Assembly: GCA_041918155.1 (NCBI GenBank)
Contig: JAYRWH010000080.1
Span: 14,200 to 78,199 of the forward strand
Source: UBA668 sp041918155
GTDB taxonomy: Bacteria > Actinomycetota > Acidimicrobiia > Acidimicrobiales > Ilumatobacteraceae
Reading direction: 5' to 3'
Length of the DNA stretch: 64,000 bases
The position numbers and the translations under genes are program-made. The notes under the pieces are model-generated. The model saw only the letters and a program-made list of their open reading frames with translations, did not search any database and was not told where the DNA came from. Below are positions 25,138 to 33,439 of the stretch, in pieces (position 1 is the stretch's first letter; each line of letters begins with the position of its first letter).

Positions 25138-25385
25138 GTCGAGCTCCTTTCGGCCGCGCGCCAATCAGCGCACGGCGGTGTGGAGCGGAGGACGGTTCCC
25201 AGTCGACAGTGTCGACGCTGCTGACCCGGAGGGGAGCCTCGGCACTCGCGACTGACAACCGATCCAGATGTTCCGCTCGGTTGGTATGTCGTGACCAGCC
25301 TACCAGCGCAGGGGATGGTTCAGTGGGCCGGGGCCCTGGGGTCAGGCAGATACTGGGGGTCGCCTCGCCGCTCGCGGCAGTTCTT
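25138..25385 (-). other. Long pnp leader / intergenic region
   Basis: No gene is seen in these 248 bases. Reading the minus strand, a possible -10 (TAGGCT, 25302-25297) lies about 160 bases before the pnp start, and two GTCGAC palindromes spaced by three bases (25202-25216) could form a hairpin in the leader. PNPase leaders in other bacteria are processed by RNase III, so structure here would fit, but this is only suggestive. Confidence 0.3.
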
Positions 25386-25467
25386 CGCTAGCACCCCCTC
25401 GCCATCTCATCGTTCTTGTCACACACCGACCTCGGGAGCCCGTCGTCGGTGTGTGACACAAACCGGA
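25386..25467. repeat. 82-bp repeat with 14-bp inverted stem, copy 1 of 2
   Basis: This stretch matches 41606-41687 at 81 of 82 positions (mismatch at 25439). Inside is a perfect stem, TGTCACACACCGAC then GTCGGTGTGTGACA, with a 14-base loop. It ends about 20 bases before the degraded DUF222-HNH gene, and may be the end of that mobile element. Confidence 0.9.
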
Positions 25468-25489
25468 CGTACAGGCGATTCGGGCGCTG

Positions 25490-26537
25490 GTGGAGACGGC
25501 GGGGCTGACCGACCTTGCTGCTTGCCGCCGCGAACTGGCCGACATCGGGTCGGCGAGGGCGGTGCTGGCGCGGCGTGAGATGGAGGTGCTGCGCCGGCTG
25601 CGTCACCTGGGTGCCGACGGCGAGAGTGAGCACTCGCGGGCCACCAAGTCGTCGGCGAAATCGTCGTCGAAGGCCCGCCGCCGGTCGGAGGCGGGTGAGG
25701 CGATCCCGCAGCTCGATGAGGCGCTCGCCCAGGGCGAGACCACGGCCGAGCACGTCGACGTGGTGGCTGGTGCGCCGGCCGCGGCGCGACGACGCGATCG
25801 CCCGCCTCGCACGGCAGAAGGCCGCCTGGCGGGCCAACTGGTGGCTCGATTCCGAAGGCATGTGGAACCTGCGCGGCCGGTTCGACCCTGAGACCGGGGC
25901 TGGGCTGCAGGGCCGCCTGGGAGGCGACACCGAGCGGCTTCGCCAAGGGGCAACGCCCGAGGGCGCACCGACCGATCCGCTCGAGCGGCACCAGTGGTTG
26001 CAGGCCCAAGCGCTCGCGGCGGCGATCGAGGGCGAGGTGCCCACGGTGGGGTCGGCGGAGTCGTCAGCCGGGCCCGAGCTTTTGGTGCTCATCGACGCCG
26101 CCACGCTGTTGAACGGCGAGCACGACGGTTCCATCATCGATACGTTCGGGTTCGACCTGCCGCTCGACACGATCCGCCGGTGGGCGTGCGCGGGCACCGT
26201 GACGCCGGTGGTGGTGGGGCTCGACGGCACCCGGCTGCTGCTGGGCCGCACCACCCGCCTGGCCAATGCCGATCAGCGGCGGGCGCTCGGGGTCTGGTAC
26301 CGAACGTGCGCGTGTTGCGACACCCCGTTCGACCGATGTCAGATCCACCATGTGCAGTGGTGGGAGCGCGGCGGAGCCACCGACATCGGCAATTTACTGC
26401 CGCTGTGCAGCAGACATCATCACCTGGCGCACGAGGGTGGCTGGGCCATCCACCTGCACCGGGATCGCAGTTTCACCATCACCGAACCCAACGGCGAACA
26501 GCACGTGCACGGCGCACCACGGGTGCGCGCCGCGTGA
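25490..26537 (+). pseudogene. Degraded DUF222-HNH endonuclease gene (13E12-repeat family)
   Basis: From GTG 25490 a DUF222-like segment runs in one frame to EHVDVVAGA (about 25775). The family continues in another frame with ARQKAAWRANWWLDSEGMWNLRGRFDPETG and on to an intact HNH module, WYRTCACCDTPFDRCQIHHVQWWERGG ... LCSRHHHLAHEGGW, ending at 26537. Compared with full-length relatives, roughly 50 residues are missing at the junction and the N-terminus looks short. It is therefore 5'-truncated or internally deleted and frameshifted. Members are multicopy genes of the REP13E12 type in mycobacteria. It sits between pnp and rpsO, which are normally close neighbours, so it is an insertion. Confidence 0.8.
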
Positions 26538-26544
26538 AACAGGC

Positions 26545-26802
26545 TTAGCGGCGCAGGCCGTTGGCCGCGACGATGCGGCGGTAGCGCTCGACGTCGATGT
26601 TCTTCACGTAATCGAGCATGCGACGACGCTGACCGACGAGCTTCAACAGGCCACGACGGCTGTGGTGGTCCTTCTTGTGGGTCTTGAAGTGCTCGGTGAG
26701 GTGGTTGATGCGTGCGGTGAGCAGCGCGATCTGCACCTCGGGCGAACCGGTGTCGGTGCCACTCAGCTTATGAGCGTCGATGATCTCGGTCTTGGGCTGC
26801 AT
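26545..26802 (-). CDS. rpsO: 30S ribosomal protein S15
   Basis: This 85-residue protein binds 16S rRNA in the central domain and helps assemble the platform. The core motif TGSPEVQIALLTARINHLTEHFKTHKKDHHSRRGLLKLVGQRRRMLDYV is fully conserved. The ATG at 26802 is preceded by CAGGAAGG; a longer frame upstream has no ribosome-binding site. The stop is eight bases after the end of the HNH pseudogene. The leader (26803-26880, minus strand) is rich in GC dyads and could hold an S15 autoregulatory structure, which I cannot confirm. Confidence 0.97.
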   Translation of the reverse strand: MQPKTEIIDAHKLSGTDTGSPEVQIALLTARINHLTEHFKTHKKDHHSRRGLLKLVGQRRRMLDYVKNIDVERYRRIVAANGLRR

Positions 26803-26931
26803 CGTTGCCTTCCTGTGCCACATGGGCGGAGGTCGCCATGGCGGGTGCCATTCACCTGCACGGCATCGCATCGGAGGTTTCGCCCCGATGGACGGTCGAA
26901 ATGCTAACGCCCCTGGCCGCGATTGCCTCCC

Positions 26932-26937
26932 TACACT
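26932..26937 (+). promoter_or_regulatory. -10 box of leaderless promoter for the NitT/TauT-type operon
   Basis: TACACT ends eight bases before the ATG of the ATPase gene; no Shine-Dalgarno is present. Confidence 0.5.
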
Positions 26938-26945
26938 CACCCGGG

Positions 26946-27719
26946 ATGAGTGCGATCGTTCTCGACGGGCTGACCAAGGCCTTCGGCGGCCTGGCCGTCG
27001 TCGATCCGCTGTCGCTGTCGATCGAGAGCGGGTCGTTCGTCAGCATCATTGGCCCGTCGGGCTGCGGCAAGACCACGCTCCTGCGGGTCATCGCCGGCCT
27101 CGAGCCGGCCACTTCCGGCGCAGTCAGCGTCGACGGCGCCCCGCCGGGCGACGCCAGGTCGCGCAAGCGGGTGGCGATGGTGCCCCAGCAGCCGGGCCTG
27201 CTGCCGTGGCGCACGGTACAAGCCAACGCCCGCCTCCTGCTGGACGTGAACCGCCGCGCCAACCCGACCGACGCGCTCGCGCCCGAGGCGCTGCTCGATG
27301 AAGTCGGCCTCAGCGAATTCCTCGATGTGTTCCCCCATGAATTGTCCGGCGGGATGCAGCAGCGCGTCGCCTTGGTGCGGGCGCTCGCCCTGCACGCGCC
27401 GCTGCTGGTGATGGACGAGCCGTTCGCCGCGCTCGACGAGATCACCCGCGCCGAGATGCGCGGCCTGCTCAACCGGCTGGTGGAGGGCAAGGGCGTGACG
27501 GTCGTGTTCGTCACCCACTCCATCGCCGAGGCCGTGGCGCTCAGCGACCGGGTGCTCGTCACCAGCCCCCGGCCCGCACAGCTCGTCGCCGACATCGCCA
27601 TCGATCTCCCCCGCCCGCGGGCCGCCGATGTAGAGGACGACCCGCGCTATGTGGAGCTGTGCGCCAAGGTGCGCCATGCCCTTCACGACGGCAATGGGCA
27701 CCGGGGGAGCGAGCAGTGA
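26946..27719 (+). CDS. ABC transporter ATP-binding protein, NitT/TauT (SsuB/TauB/ThiZ-like) type
   Basis: This 257-residue ATPase has Walker A GPSGCGKTT (about residues 37-45), a Q-loop QQPGLLPWRTV that is diagnostic of the nitrate/taurine/pyrimidine-precursor class, signature LSGGMQQRVALVRALAL, and Walker B LLVMDEPFAALDE. It energises an importer with the following permease and the binding protein at 29.3 kb. Its stop overlaps the permease start by four bases. The substrate is not evident from this subunit. Confidence 0.92.
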   Translation: MSAIVLDGLTKAFGGLAVVDPLSLSIESGSFVSIIGPSGCGKTTLLRVIAGLEPATSGAVSVDGAPPGDARSRKRVAMVPQQPGLLPWRTVQANARLLLDVNRRANPTDALAPEALLDEVGLSEFLDVFPHELSGGMQQRVALVRALALHAPLLVMDEPFAALDEITRAEMRGLLNRLVEGKGVTVVFVTHSIAEAVALSDRVLVTSPRPAQLVADIAIDLPRPRAADVEDDPRYVELCAKVRHALHDGNGHRGSEQ

Positions 27720-28486
27720 AGACCCGCGTGCTCGCCCCGATGGTTGGCATCGTCTCGTTCCTCGGCCTGTGGGAGGCGTTCGTACAGCTGGAAGACGTCA
27801 GCCCGAACAAACTACGTGCGCCCTCAGCGGTGGTGCGGTACTTGTGGCACCACCCTCGCCTGTTCTCCGAGGCGTCGTGGGTGACGGTGCAGCACGCCTA
27901 CCTCGGCATGGCGTTCGCTCTGGTCGGGGCCCTGCTCTTGGCTGCCCCGATGGCCGCCTCGCGCTTCGCCGAGGGCGCTGTTCACCCGGTGCTCACGCTG
28001 GTGCAGGTCAGCCCGTTCGTCGCCTACATCACCTCGGTCAAGCTGTGGCTGGGCTACTACTCGACCAGCCCGATCGTGTTCGTGGTTGGCCTGGTGTGTC
28101 TCCCTGCCTTCGTGTTCGCTGCGGTCGACGGCATGCGCGGCGCCGATCCTGCGGCCCGCGAGCTACTCGCGAGCGTCGACGCAGGTCGGTGGGAGGTGCT
28201 GTGGCGGTTGCGACTGCCGTCGGCGATGCCGTCGCTGTTCACCGCCGCCCGCTACAACGTCGGCCTGGCACTGATCGCCGCCTACCTGGCCGAAGGCGGC
28301 GTCGAAGGACTCGGACCGATCGGCAAGAAGGCGGGCGCCTTCGCGACGAACATCGAGCAGTACGACCTGCTGTGGTCGGCCATCTTCTGCATGGCGCTCC
28401 TCGGAACATTGTCGTTGTTGGTCATCGCGGCCCTGCAGCGCGCACTGATGCGGTGGCACGTCTCACAGCGCACCCAACTACGGTGA
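27716..28486 (+). CDS. ABC transporter permease, NitT/TauT type
   Basis: This 256-residue protein has about six membrane helices and the BPD_transp_1 fold. The EAA loop reads AARELLASVDAGRWEVLWRLRLPSAMPSLFTAARYNVGLALIAAYLAE, as in SsuC/TauC/ThiX permeases. The GTG start overlaps the ATPase stop (GTGA), and its own stop overlaps the next gene start the same way, so the three are tightly coupled. No second permease is present, so a homodimer is likely. Confidence 0.9.
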   Translation: MKTRVLAPMVGIVSFLGLWEAFVQLEDVSPNKLRAPSAVVRYLWHHPRLFSEASWVTVQHAYLGMAFALVGALLLAAPMAASRFAEGAVHPVLTLVQVSPFVAYITSVKLWLGYYSTSPIVFVVGLVCLPAFVFAAVDGMRGADPAARELLASVDAGRWEVLWRLRLPSAMPSLFTAARYNVGLALIAAYLAEGGVEGLGPIGKKAGAFATNIEQYDLLWSAIFCMALLGTLSLLVIAALQRALMRWHVSQRTQLR

Positions 28487-29268
28487 AGCCGATGGCAGCA
28501 CCCGACCTCGCATCGCTCCGCGCCCGCATCGACGAACTCGACGCGGCACTGATCGCGATCGTCGCCGAGCGCCTGGCCGTATGCCGGGAAGTCGCCGAGG
28601 TGAAGCAGGGCGACGACACGCCCGTGATCCAGCCGCAGCGTGTCCGCGACGTGGTGACATCGCGGCGCCAGCAAGCGATCGAGGCCGGCGTCGATGCCGA
28701 CTTCGCCGAGCAGTTGTTCCGCGTGCTGCTCACCGAAACGCACCGCATCGAGGTGGCCGGGCACCGACCCGACCCGGCCCCCGACAAAGTGGCAGGTGCC
28801 GGCGACCGCAGCGGGCTCGACACGGTGGCCAGCCGCGTCGACCATGTCGTGGTCGCGGTTCACGATCTCCCGGCGGCCGTGGGCTCGCTGACCAGGCGCT
28901 TCGGCTTCCACGAGGTGACGCTCAACGACCCGCGTCTCGGCGTCGCCGCGGTGGCGGCCGGCGGTGTCACGTTCGTGCTCGTGGGCCCCGAGGCCTCCCC
29001 TGCCGTCGCCACCTACCTGGAGCGCAGGGGCCCCGGCGTGCAGCATGTGGCGATCGAGGTGCTCAACGCCGGCTACGCCCGCGCCTGCCTGCAGGAGGGC
29101 GGTGCGCCCCTGCTCACCGAGGTGGCCGTGGATGCCGACGGCCACGAGCAGTTCTTCGCCGCCGACGACCCCGCGGCCGGCGTACAACTGGGGTTCATCT
29201 CGCGCACCGGGCACCGGGTTTCTGTGGGAACCGCGAATGTGCTCACGATGTTCGAATCACTGCCCTGA
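28483..29268 (+). CDS. Chorismate mutase (AroQ)-VOC domain fusion
   Basis: This 261-residue two-domain protein has residues about 8-90 as an AroQ chorismate mutase helix bundle: LRARIDELDAALIAIVAERLAVCREVAEVK carries the first active-site Arg, the second Arg and the Lys. The later RE/Q residues of the Escherichia coli enzyme are replaced (PQRVRD, ETHRIE). Residues about 116-250 form a vicinal-oxygen-chelate half like the N-domain of 4-hydroxyphenylpyruvate dioxygenase (VDHVVVAVHDLPAAVGSLTRRFGFHEV, GVQHVAIEV). It is coupled to a NitT/TauT-type permease by GTGA. Activity could be on an aromatic or prephenate-like substrate, possibly the transported compound. GTG 28483 or ATG 28492 are both possible starts. 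Confidence 0.75.
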   Translation: MKPMAAPDLASLRARIDELDAALIAIVAERLAVCREVAEVKQGDDTPVIQPQRVRDVVTSRRQQAIEAGVDADFAEQLFRVLLTETHRIEVAGHRPDPAPDKVAGAGDRSGLDTVASRVDHVVVAVHDLPAAVGSLTRRFGFHEVTLNDPRLGVAAVAAGGVTFVLVGPEASPAVATYLERRGPGVQHVAIEVLNAGYARACLQEGGAPLLTEVAVDADGHEQFFAADDPAAGVQLGFISRTGHRVSVGTANVLTMFESLP

Positions 29269-29287
29269 CGGTTAGCGTTTGCTCTCT

Positions 29288-30418
29288 ATGACGCGCCGCG
29301 CCGCCCTCCCCCTGGCCGTTGTCGCCCTGAGCTTGTTCGCTGCATGCAGCGACAGCAAGAGCAACACGGGCAGCACCACCAGCCCTGTCTCGGCCGTCGA
29401 GGCCGGCAAGCCGTTCCCCACGGATCGCTGCGAGGCGAACAAGGCCGCCGGCACCATCACCTACCTCTCTGGGTTCGACTTCGCCGCCGCGTCGTCAATC
29501 GTCGACGTCGTGATGGCTGAAGCGCAGGGCTACTACGACGCGATGTGCCTCGACGTGAAGCTCGTGGCCGGTAGTTCGACGGAGAACTACGCAGTGGTGG
29601 CCGCCAACCAGGCGCAGTTCGCCTCCGGCGGCTCGTTCAGCGAGGTGGCCGAGTTCGCCTCCGGCAACTCGGCCGACCTGATCGCCGCATCGGTGGAGGG
29701 CCGCACAGGTATCGACACCCTCATCATCACCGACCCCAGCATCACCAGCCTCGAGCAGATCAAGGGCAAGAAGCTGGGGGTGAAGTCGGCCCTGCCGCGC
29801 TCGGTCGCCGCGATGCTGGCCAGCCAGGGCCTCGTGGAAGGCACCGACTTCGAGACGGTGCTGCTCGACGGGTACGACCCGACGTTGCACGCCCAGGTGC
29901 CCGGCATCGTGGGCTTTCCCGGCTGGAAGAGCAACGAGCCTGGCCAGCTCGAGGCCGCGGGCATCCCCTTCACCCTGTTCGACCCGGGCGACTACGACAT
30001 CCCCGGCAGCTTCGGGGTGATCTACACGAACAAGCAGTTCGTGCAGGACCACCCCAGCGCCGCCGAGGACTTCATGCGGGCCACGATGAAGGGCCTCGCC
30101 GACGCCATCGCCGACGCCGCCGGTGCCGCCCAGGCCGCTGTGGACAAGATCAACGCGAACGGAAACCCCGCCTACCTCTCCCCCGAGGGCGAGACTGCCC
30201 GCTGGCAGGTGGAGTCGCAGCTCGTGTCGAACGACATCGCCGCCACAGCACCCGCCGGCCTGCCGCTGCCCGATCTGCTCACCGCGGAAGTGAAGGCTTA
30301 CGCCAAGGTCGGTCAGTTCGGCGGCACCGCCCCTTTGGTCGGCCCATACCTCGACGCCGATCTACTGAAGGCGATCTACGACGCCGAGGGCAAAGTCATC
30401 TGGCCCTCGGCCAGCTAA
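29288..30418 (+). CDS. NMT1/THI5-like substrate-binding lipoprotein, paralogue A
   Basis: This 376-residue exported protein has a signal MTRRAALPLAVVALSLFAAC (Cys20) followed by a Ser/Asn-rich linker. The mature domain has the family-typical YLSGFDFAAASSIVDVVMAEAQGYYDAMCLDVKLV and ends KVIWPSAS. It probably serves the ATPase/permease pair upstream. The ATG at 29288 has TAGCGT nine bases upstream and no Shine-Dalgarno. A second, clearly homologous gene lies head-on, and the two stop codons overlap by three bases. Ligand is unknown; relatives bind pyrimidines, taurine, nitrate or aromatic acids. Confidence 0.85.
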   Translation: MTRRAALPLAVVALSLFAACSDSKSNTGSTTSPVSAVEAGKPFPTDRCEANKAAGTITYLSGFDFAAASSIVDVVMAEAQGYYDAMCLDVKLVAGSSTENYAVVAANQAQFASGGSFSEVAEFASGNSADLIAASVEGRTGIDTLIITDPSITSLEQIKGKKLGVKSALPRSVAAMLASQGLVEGTDFETVLLDGYDPTLHAQVPGIVGFPGWKSNEPGQLEAAGIPFTLFDPGDYDIPGSFGVIYTNKQFVQDHPSAAEDFMRATMKGLADAIADAAGAAQAAVDKINANGNPAYLSPEGETARWQVESQLVSNDIAATAPAGLPLPDLLTAEVKAYAKVGQFGGTAPLVGPYLDADLLKAIYDAEGKVIWPSAS

Positions 30419-31575
30419 CCGCTCGGCCAGATCAAGCGTCCAGTGGGCGAGTACAGCTCGGCCACGACCGACGGCTCGAAGAGGCCATCGATGATCGGCT
30501 CGACCCCTCCGAAGTAGCCGGCCTCGGCGTAGATCGTCACCTCGTTCTCCAGGCCGGCATGATCGGGCAGGCCGAGGGGCAACTCGGGCGTGACCCCGTC
30601 GCGGATGATCTGGGAATCGACCGACCAGCGGAAGCGCTCGCTCGCCTCGGTGAGACCGAGTTCGTTGCCGTCCTCGGCCAGCGCGTCCATGGCGATCGCC
30701 ACTGCCGCGTCAGGGTCGGCCAGGGCGTCGGCGAGCCCCCGCAGCGTGGCGCGGACGAAGTCCTGCACCGCGGACGGATAGGTGGCCAAGAAGTCGCGCT
30801 CGGTGTACAAGACCCCGAAGCTGCCCGGAATCCCGTGGTCGGCCGGATCGACCACGTCGAAGTGGGTACCGGCCTGCTGTAGCTCGAATACCTGATCGTT
30901 CTTGTACGCCGAGATGCCCACGACATCGGGCAGTGCAAGGTCGGCCACGGCCCCTCGGGCCTCGAGATCGCGGACCTCGTAGTCCTCGCCTTCGATCAGT
31001 CCGGCCTGCCACAGCATCGCTCGCACCGACGGCGTGAGCGCCCCTTCGTACCCGATCGTCGTCCCACGCAGCGATGCCAGATACGGCGCCGCCCCCGGCT
31101 TGGTGATGAGCGCGTCGATGCCCGTGCGGCCCTCGACGGTCACCGCCACGTAGCCGGCGGTGTTGTCGCCGGCGAAGTCGACGAGCTCGCTGAACGACCC
31201 GGCCGATGCGAACTGGGCGGTGCCGGCGGCGATCTGGGGGTAGTTGTCGGCCGGATAGCTCGATCGCACCTCGACGTCGAGACACAGATCCTCGAAGTAC
31301 CCGCGCTGTTGGGCCACCAGCACGTCGATGATCGAAGCGGACGCAGCGAAGTCGTAGCCCGAGAGGTACACGATGTGCCCTGCCGCCCGGTTCGCAACAC
31401 ACCGCGCCTCGGGGATGGCCTCCCCCGGGCGAATCTCGAAGGACTCGCGGGGAACAGCGGTGACCGTCTGCTCGGGTGCGGTCTCGCTCGGCTGACCGAT
31501 GTAGGGGTGGTCACCACTGCAGGCAGCCAGCATCCCACCGATCGCGCACGCTCCCGCAACGACACGCCGCTTCAT
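30415..31575 (-). CDS. NMT1/THI5-like substrate-binding lipoprotein, paralogue B
   Basis: This 386-residue protein starts at ATG 31575 with signal MKRRVVAGACAIGGMLAAC (Cys19). It is homologous to its neighbour: GHIVYLSGYDFAASASIIDVLVAQQRGYFEDLCLDVEV, TAQFASAGSFSELVDFA, VEGRTGIDALI, PGSFGVLYTERDFLATYPSAVQDFVRATLRGLADALAD and the C-terminus RLIWPSG match paralogue A in order. It is transcribed away from ribF, whose start is further right on the same strand. Its ligand may differ from that of A while sharing the same transporter core. The GAGGGTGG before the start can serve as Shine-Dalgarno. Confidence 0.85.
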   Translation of the reverse strand: MKRRVVAGACAIGGMLAACSGDHPYIGQPSETAPEQTVTAVPRESFEIRPGEAIPEARCVANRAAGHIVYLSGYDFAASASIIDVLVAQQRGYFEDLCLDVEVRSSYPADNYPQIAAGTAQFASAGSFSELVDFAGDNTAGYVAVTVEGRTGIDALITKPGAAPYLASLRGTTIGYEGALTPSVRAMLWQAGLIEGEDYEVRDLEARGAVADLALPDVVGISAYKNDQVFELQQAGTHFDVVDPADHGIPGSFGVLYTERDFLATYPSAVQDFVRATLRGLADALADPDAAVAIAMDALAEDGNELGLTEASERFRWSVDSQIIRDGVTPELPLGLPDHAGLENEVTIYAEAGYFGGVEPIIDGLFEPSVVAELYSPTGRLIWPSG

Positions 31576-31589
31576 CGTCGTCGCCACCC

Positions 31590-32534
31590 TCACACGCCGA
31601 GCACGGTACGGGCGTGATCGACGTCGTTCTTCAACTGGCTGCGCAGCGCTTCGATGCCGTCGAACTTGCGCTCGCTGCGCAGGAAGTGGGCGAACTGGAC
31701 GCTCGCCGGCTCGCCGTAGAGGTCGCCGGCGAAGTCGAGCAGGTGCGCTTCCAGCAGCGAGTGCTCGGCGTGGGCGTAGAACGTGGGGCGCCGGCCGAGG
31801 TTGATGGCACACGGGTGCACACTGCCGTCGGGGCGCTCATACCAGCCGGCGTACACCCCGTCGGAGGGCAGGCAGATCACGCCGTCCACCTCGACGTTGG
31901 CAGTGGGGAAGCCGAGCAGGCGGCCGCGCTGGTCGCCCTGGCGCACGAACCCGCGGGCCTCGAACGGCCGCCCGAGCATGCTTGCGGCCAGCTCGACCTG
32001 GCCACCGGCCATGGCCCGGCGGATCGCCGTGGAGCTGATCGGCTCGTCGGGGCCGTCGACGCGCGGCACCAGCGTGAGCGGCAGCACGTCGAAGTCGGAG
32101 GTCGCGCCGAGCTCGCGCAACGTGGCGACATTGCCGCCACGGTTGCGCCCGAAGTGGAAGTCGTCGCCCACCACCACCAGCGCGGTGTGCAGGCACTCGA
32201 CGAGTACCCGCTGGGCCCAGTCGAGCGGCGCTTCCTGCGATGTCGCCGCGTCGAAGTGAACGACGGCGGTCGCGTCGACGCCCGTGGCCGCCAGCAGTTC
32301 GAGCTTCTGCTCGAGATCGGTCAGCAGCTTGGGCGCGGACTCGGGACGCACCACCGAGGCGGGGTGCTTGTCGAAGGTGACCACCACGGATCGCGCGCCG
32401 ATGGCCTGTGCCTGGCGCCGGACTTCGGAGATCACCGCCTGGTGGCCACGGTGTACCCCGTCGTACGCGCCGATGGTGATGACCGAGCGCTCGCCCGGGA
32501 AGGGCGGGACGGTGAGATCGCTGACGACACGCAT
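31590..32534 (-). CDS. ribF: Bifunctional riboflavin kinase / FAD synthetase
   Basis: This 314-residue enzyme makes FMN then FAD. The N-terminal FAD-synthetase half has GAYDGVHRGHQAVI (nucleotidyltransferase motif) and ISSTAIRRAM; the C-terminal riboflavin-kinase half has GRLLGFPTANVEV and GVYAGWYERPDG. The second of two adjacent ATGs (32534) is preferred because a -10 box lies exactly eight bases before it; the first ATG is five bases away. truB lies 26 bases upstream on the same strand. The order rbfA-truB-ribF matches the actinobacterial translation cluster, while rpsO, usually next, is displaced by the transporter block. Confidence 0.95.
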   Translation of the reverse strand: MRVVSDLTVPPFPGERSVITIGAYDGVHRGHQAVISEVRRQAQAIGARSVVVTFDKHPASVVRPESAPKLLTDLEQKLELLAATGVDATAVVHFDAATSQEAPLDWAQRVLVECLHTALVVVGDDFHFGRNRGGNVATLRELGATSDFDVLPLTLVPRVDGPDEPISSTAIRRAMAGGQVELAASMLGRPFEARGFVRQGDQRGRLLGFPTANVEVDGVICLPSDGVYAGWYERPDGSVHPCAINLGRRPTFYAHAEHSLLEAHLLDFAGDLYGEPASVQFAHFLRSERKFDGIEALRSQLKNDVDHARTVLGV

Positions 32535-32542
32535 CATGGCGA

Positions 32543-32548
32543 ACGCTA
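32543..32548 (-). promoter_or_regulatory. -10 box of leaderless ribF promoter
   Basis: TAGCGT on the minus strand ends eight bases before the second ATG of ribF, just after the truB stop. Confidence 0.4.
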
Positions 32549-32560
32549 GCGGCGCGGCCG

Positions 32561-33439
32561 TCAGGCCACCACCACTGCCGGTTTCGCCGCGTCCTCGCCG
32601 AACGCCTCGTACATCGCCAGCAGGCTGCCCTCCGGCCCGATCACGGCCCACGGGCCGCCGCCGTGCATCCCCGCCCGCAGACGGTCGAGCACCCTCCCGT
32701 TGCCCACGAGCACCGCCGTCGCGGCGTCGATCATGACATGGGCGTAGTCACGCACCGCCTCGGGCAGGTCGAGCAGCGTCACGTCGTCAGGGCCCGCGGA
32801 CTGGGCCACCGTGAAGCTGCCCACCGCCGTACGGCGCAGGTTGCGCAAGTGCGCCCCTCCCCCACACAGGCGGCCGAGATCGTCGGCAAGGGTGCGGATG
32901 TAGGTGCCTTTCGAGCAATGCACTTCGGCGGTGTACACCAGCGGGTCGACGGTGGCGACGACGTCGAAGCGGTACACCGTCACCGGGCGCGGCTGGCGCT
33001 CGACCTCCACCCCCTCGCGGGCCAGTTCGTGCAGGCGCTTGCCGTCGACCTTCACCGCGCTCACCATCGGCGGGATCTGCAGGATCGGGCCGGTCAGGTG
33101 CTCCGCGACGGCGTTCTGCACCACCTCGGGCGTGAGCCCGCTCATGTCGAAGACGCCCGTGGTGACGCCCGATGAATCGAGCGAGTCGGTAGTGCTGCCG
33201 AACACGATCTCGGCCGTGTACGTCTTGCCGAGGTCGGTGAGGAAGCGCAACAGACGGGTACAGCGCCCGACGCCCACCAGCAACACCCCGGTGGCATCGG
33301 GGTCGAGGGTTCCGGCGTGGCCCACCTGGCGCTCGCCGAAGCGGCGGCGCAGCATGGCCACGACATCGTGGCTGGTGACCCCGGCCGGCTTGTCGACCAC
33401 CGCCAGGCCGTGCGTGGTGGGCGGCTTACGCCGTGCCAT
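32561..33439 (-). CDS. truB: tRNA pseudouridine(55) synthase
   Basis: This 292-residue enzyme makes pseudouridine 55 in the T-loop of tRNAs. The catalytic Asp is in VGHAGTLDPDATGVLLVGVGRCTRL (about residue 41), and KTYTAEIVFG and PPMVSAVKVDGKRLHELAREG are also conserved. The start is ATG 33439, which overlaps the end of rbfA by 14 bases; a longer frame would run through most of rbfA. A C-terminal domain of about 60 residues resembles a PUA-like extension of actinobacterial TruB. Confidence 0.95.
   Translation of the reverse strand: MARRKPPTTHGLAVVDKPAGVTSHDVVAMLRRRFGERQVGHAGTLDPDATGVLLVGVGRCTRLLRFLTDLGKTYTAEIVFGSTTDSLDSSGVTTGVFDMSGLTPEVVQNAVAEHLTGPILQIPPMVSAVKVDGKRLHELAREGVEVERQPRPVTVYRFDVVATVDPLVYTAEVHCSKGTYIRTLADDLGRLCGGGAHLRNLRRTAVGSFTVAQSAGPDDVTLLDLPEAVRDYAHVMIDAATAVLVGNGRVLDRLRAGMHGGGPWAVIGPEGSLLAMYEAFGEDAAKPAVVVA

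Noticed and set aside
21826..25224. A very long open frame on the plus strand opposite the M16 peptidase and pnp genes
   Set aside because: It is antisense to two well-conserved genes, has His/Val/Gly-heavy low-complexity translation and no start signal or domain. High GC makes such frames open by chance.
25386..25467. CRISPR repeat or tRNA in the 82-bp hairpin repeat
   Set aside because: Only two copies 16 kb apart, no spacers, and no cloverleaf or anticodon arm; the structure is a single stem-loop.
28483..29268. Assigning the fusion protein as 4-hydroxyphenylpyruvate dioxygenase
   Set aside because: Only an N-domain-like VOC half is present, without the C-terminal iron-binding barrel, and the first part is AroQ.
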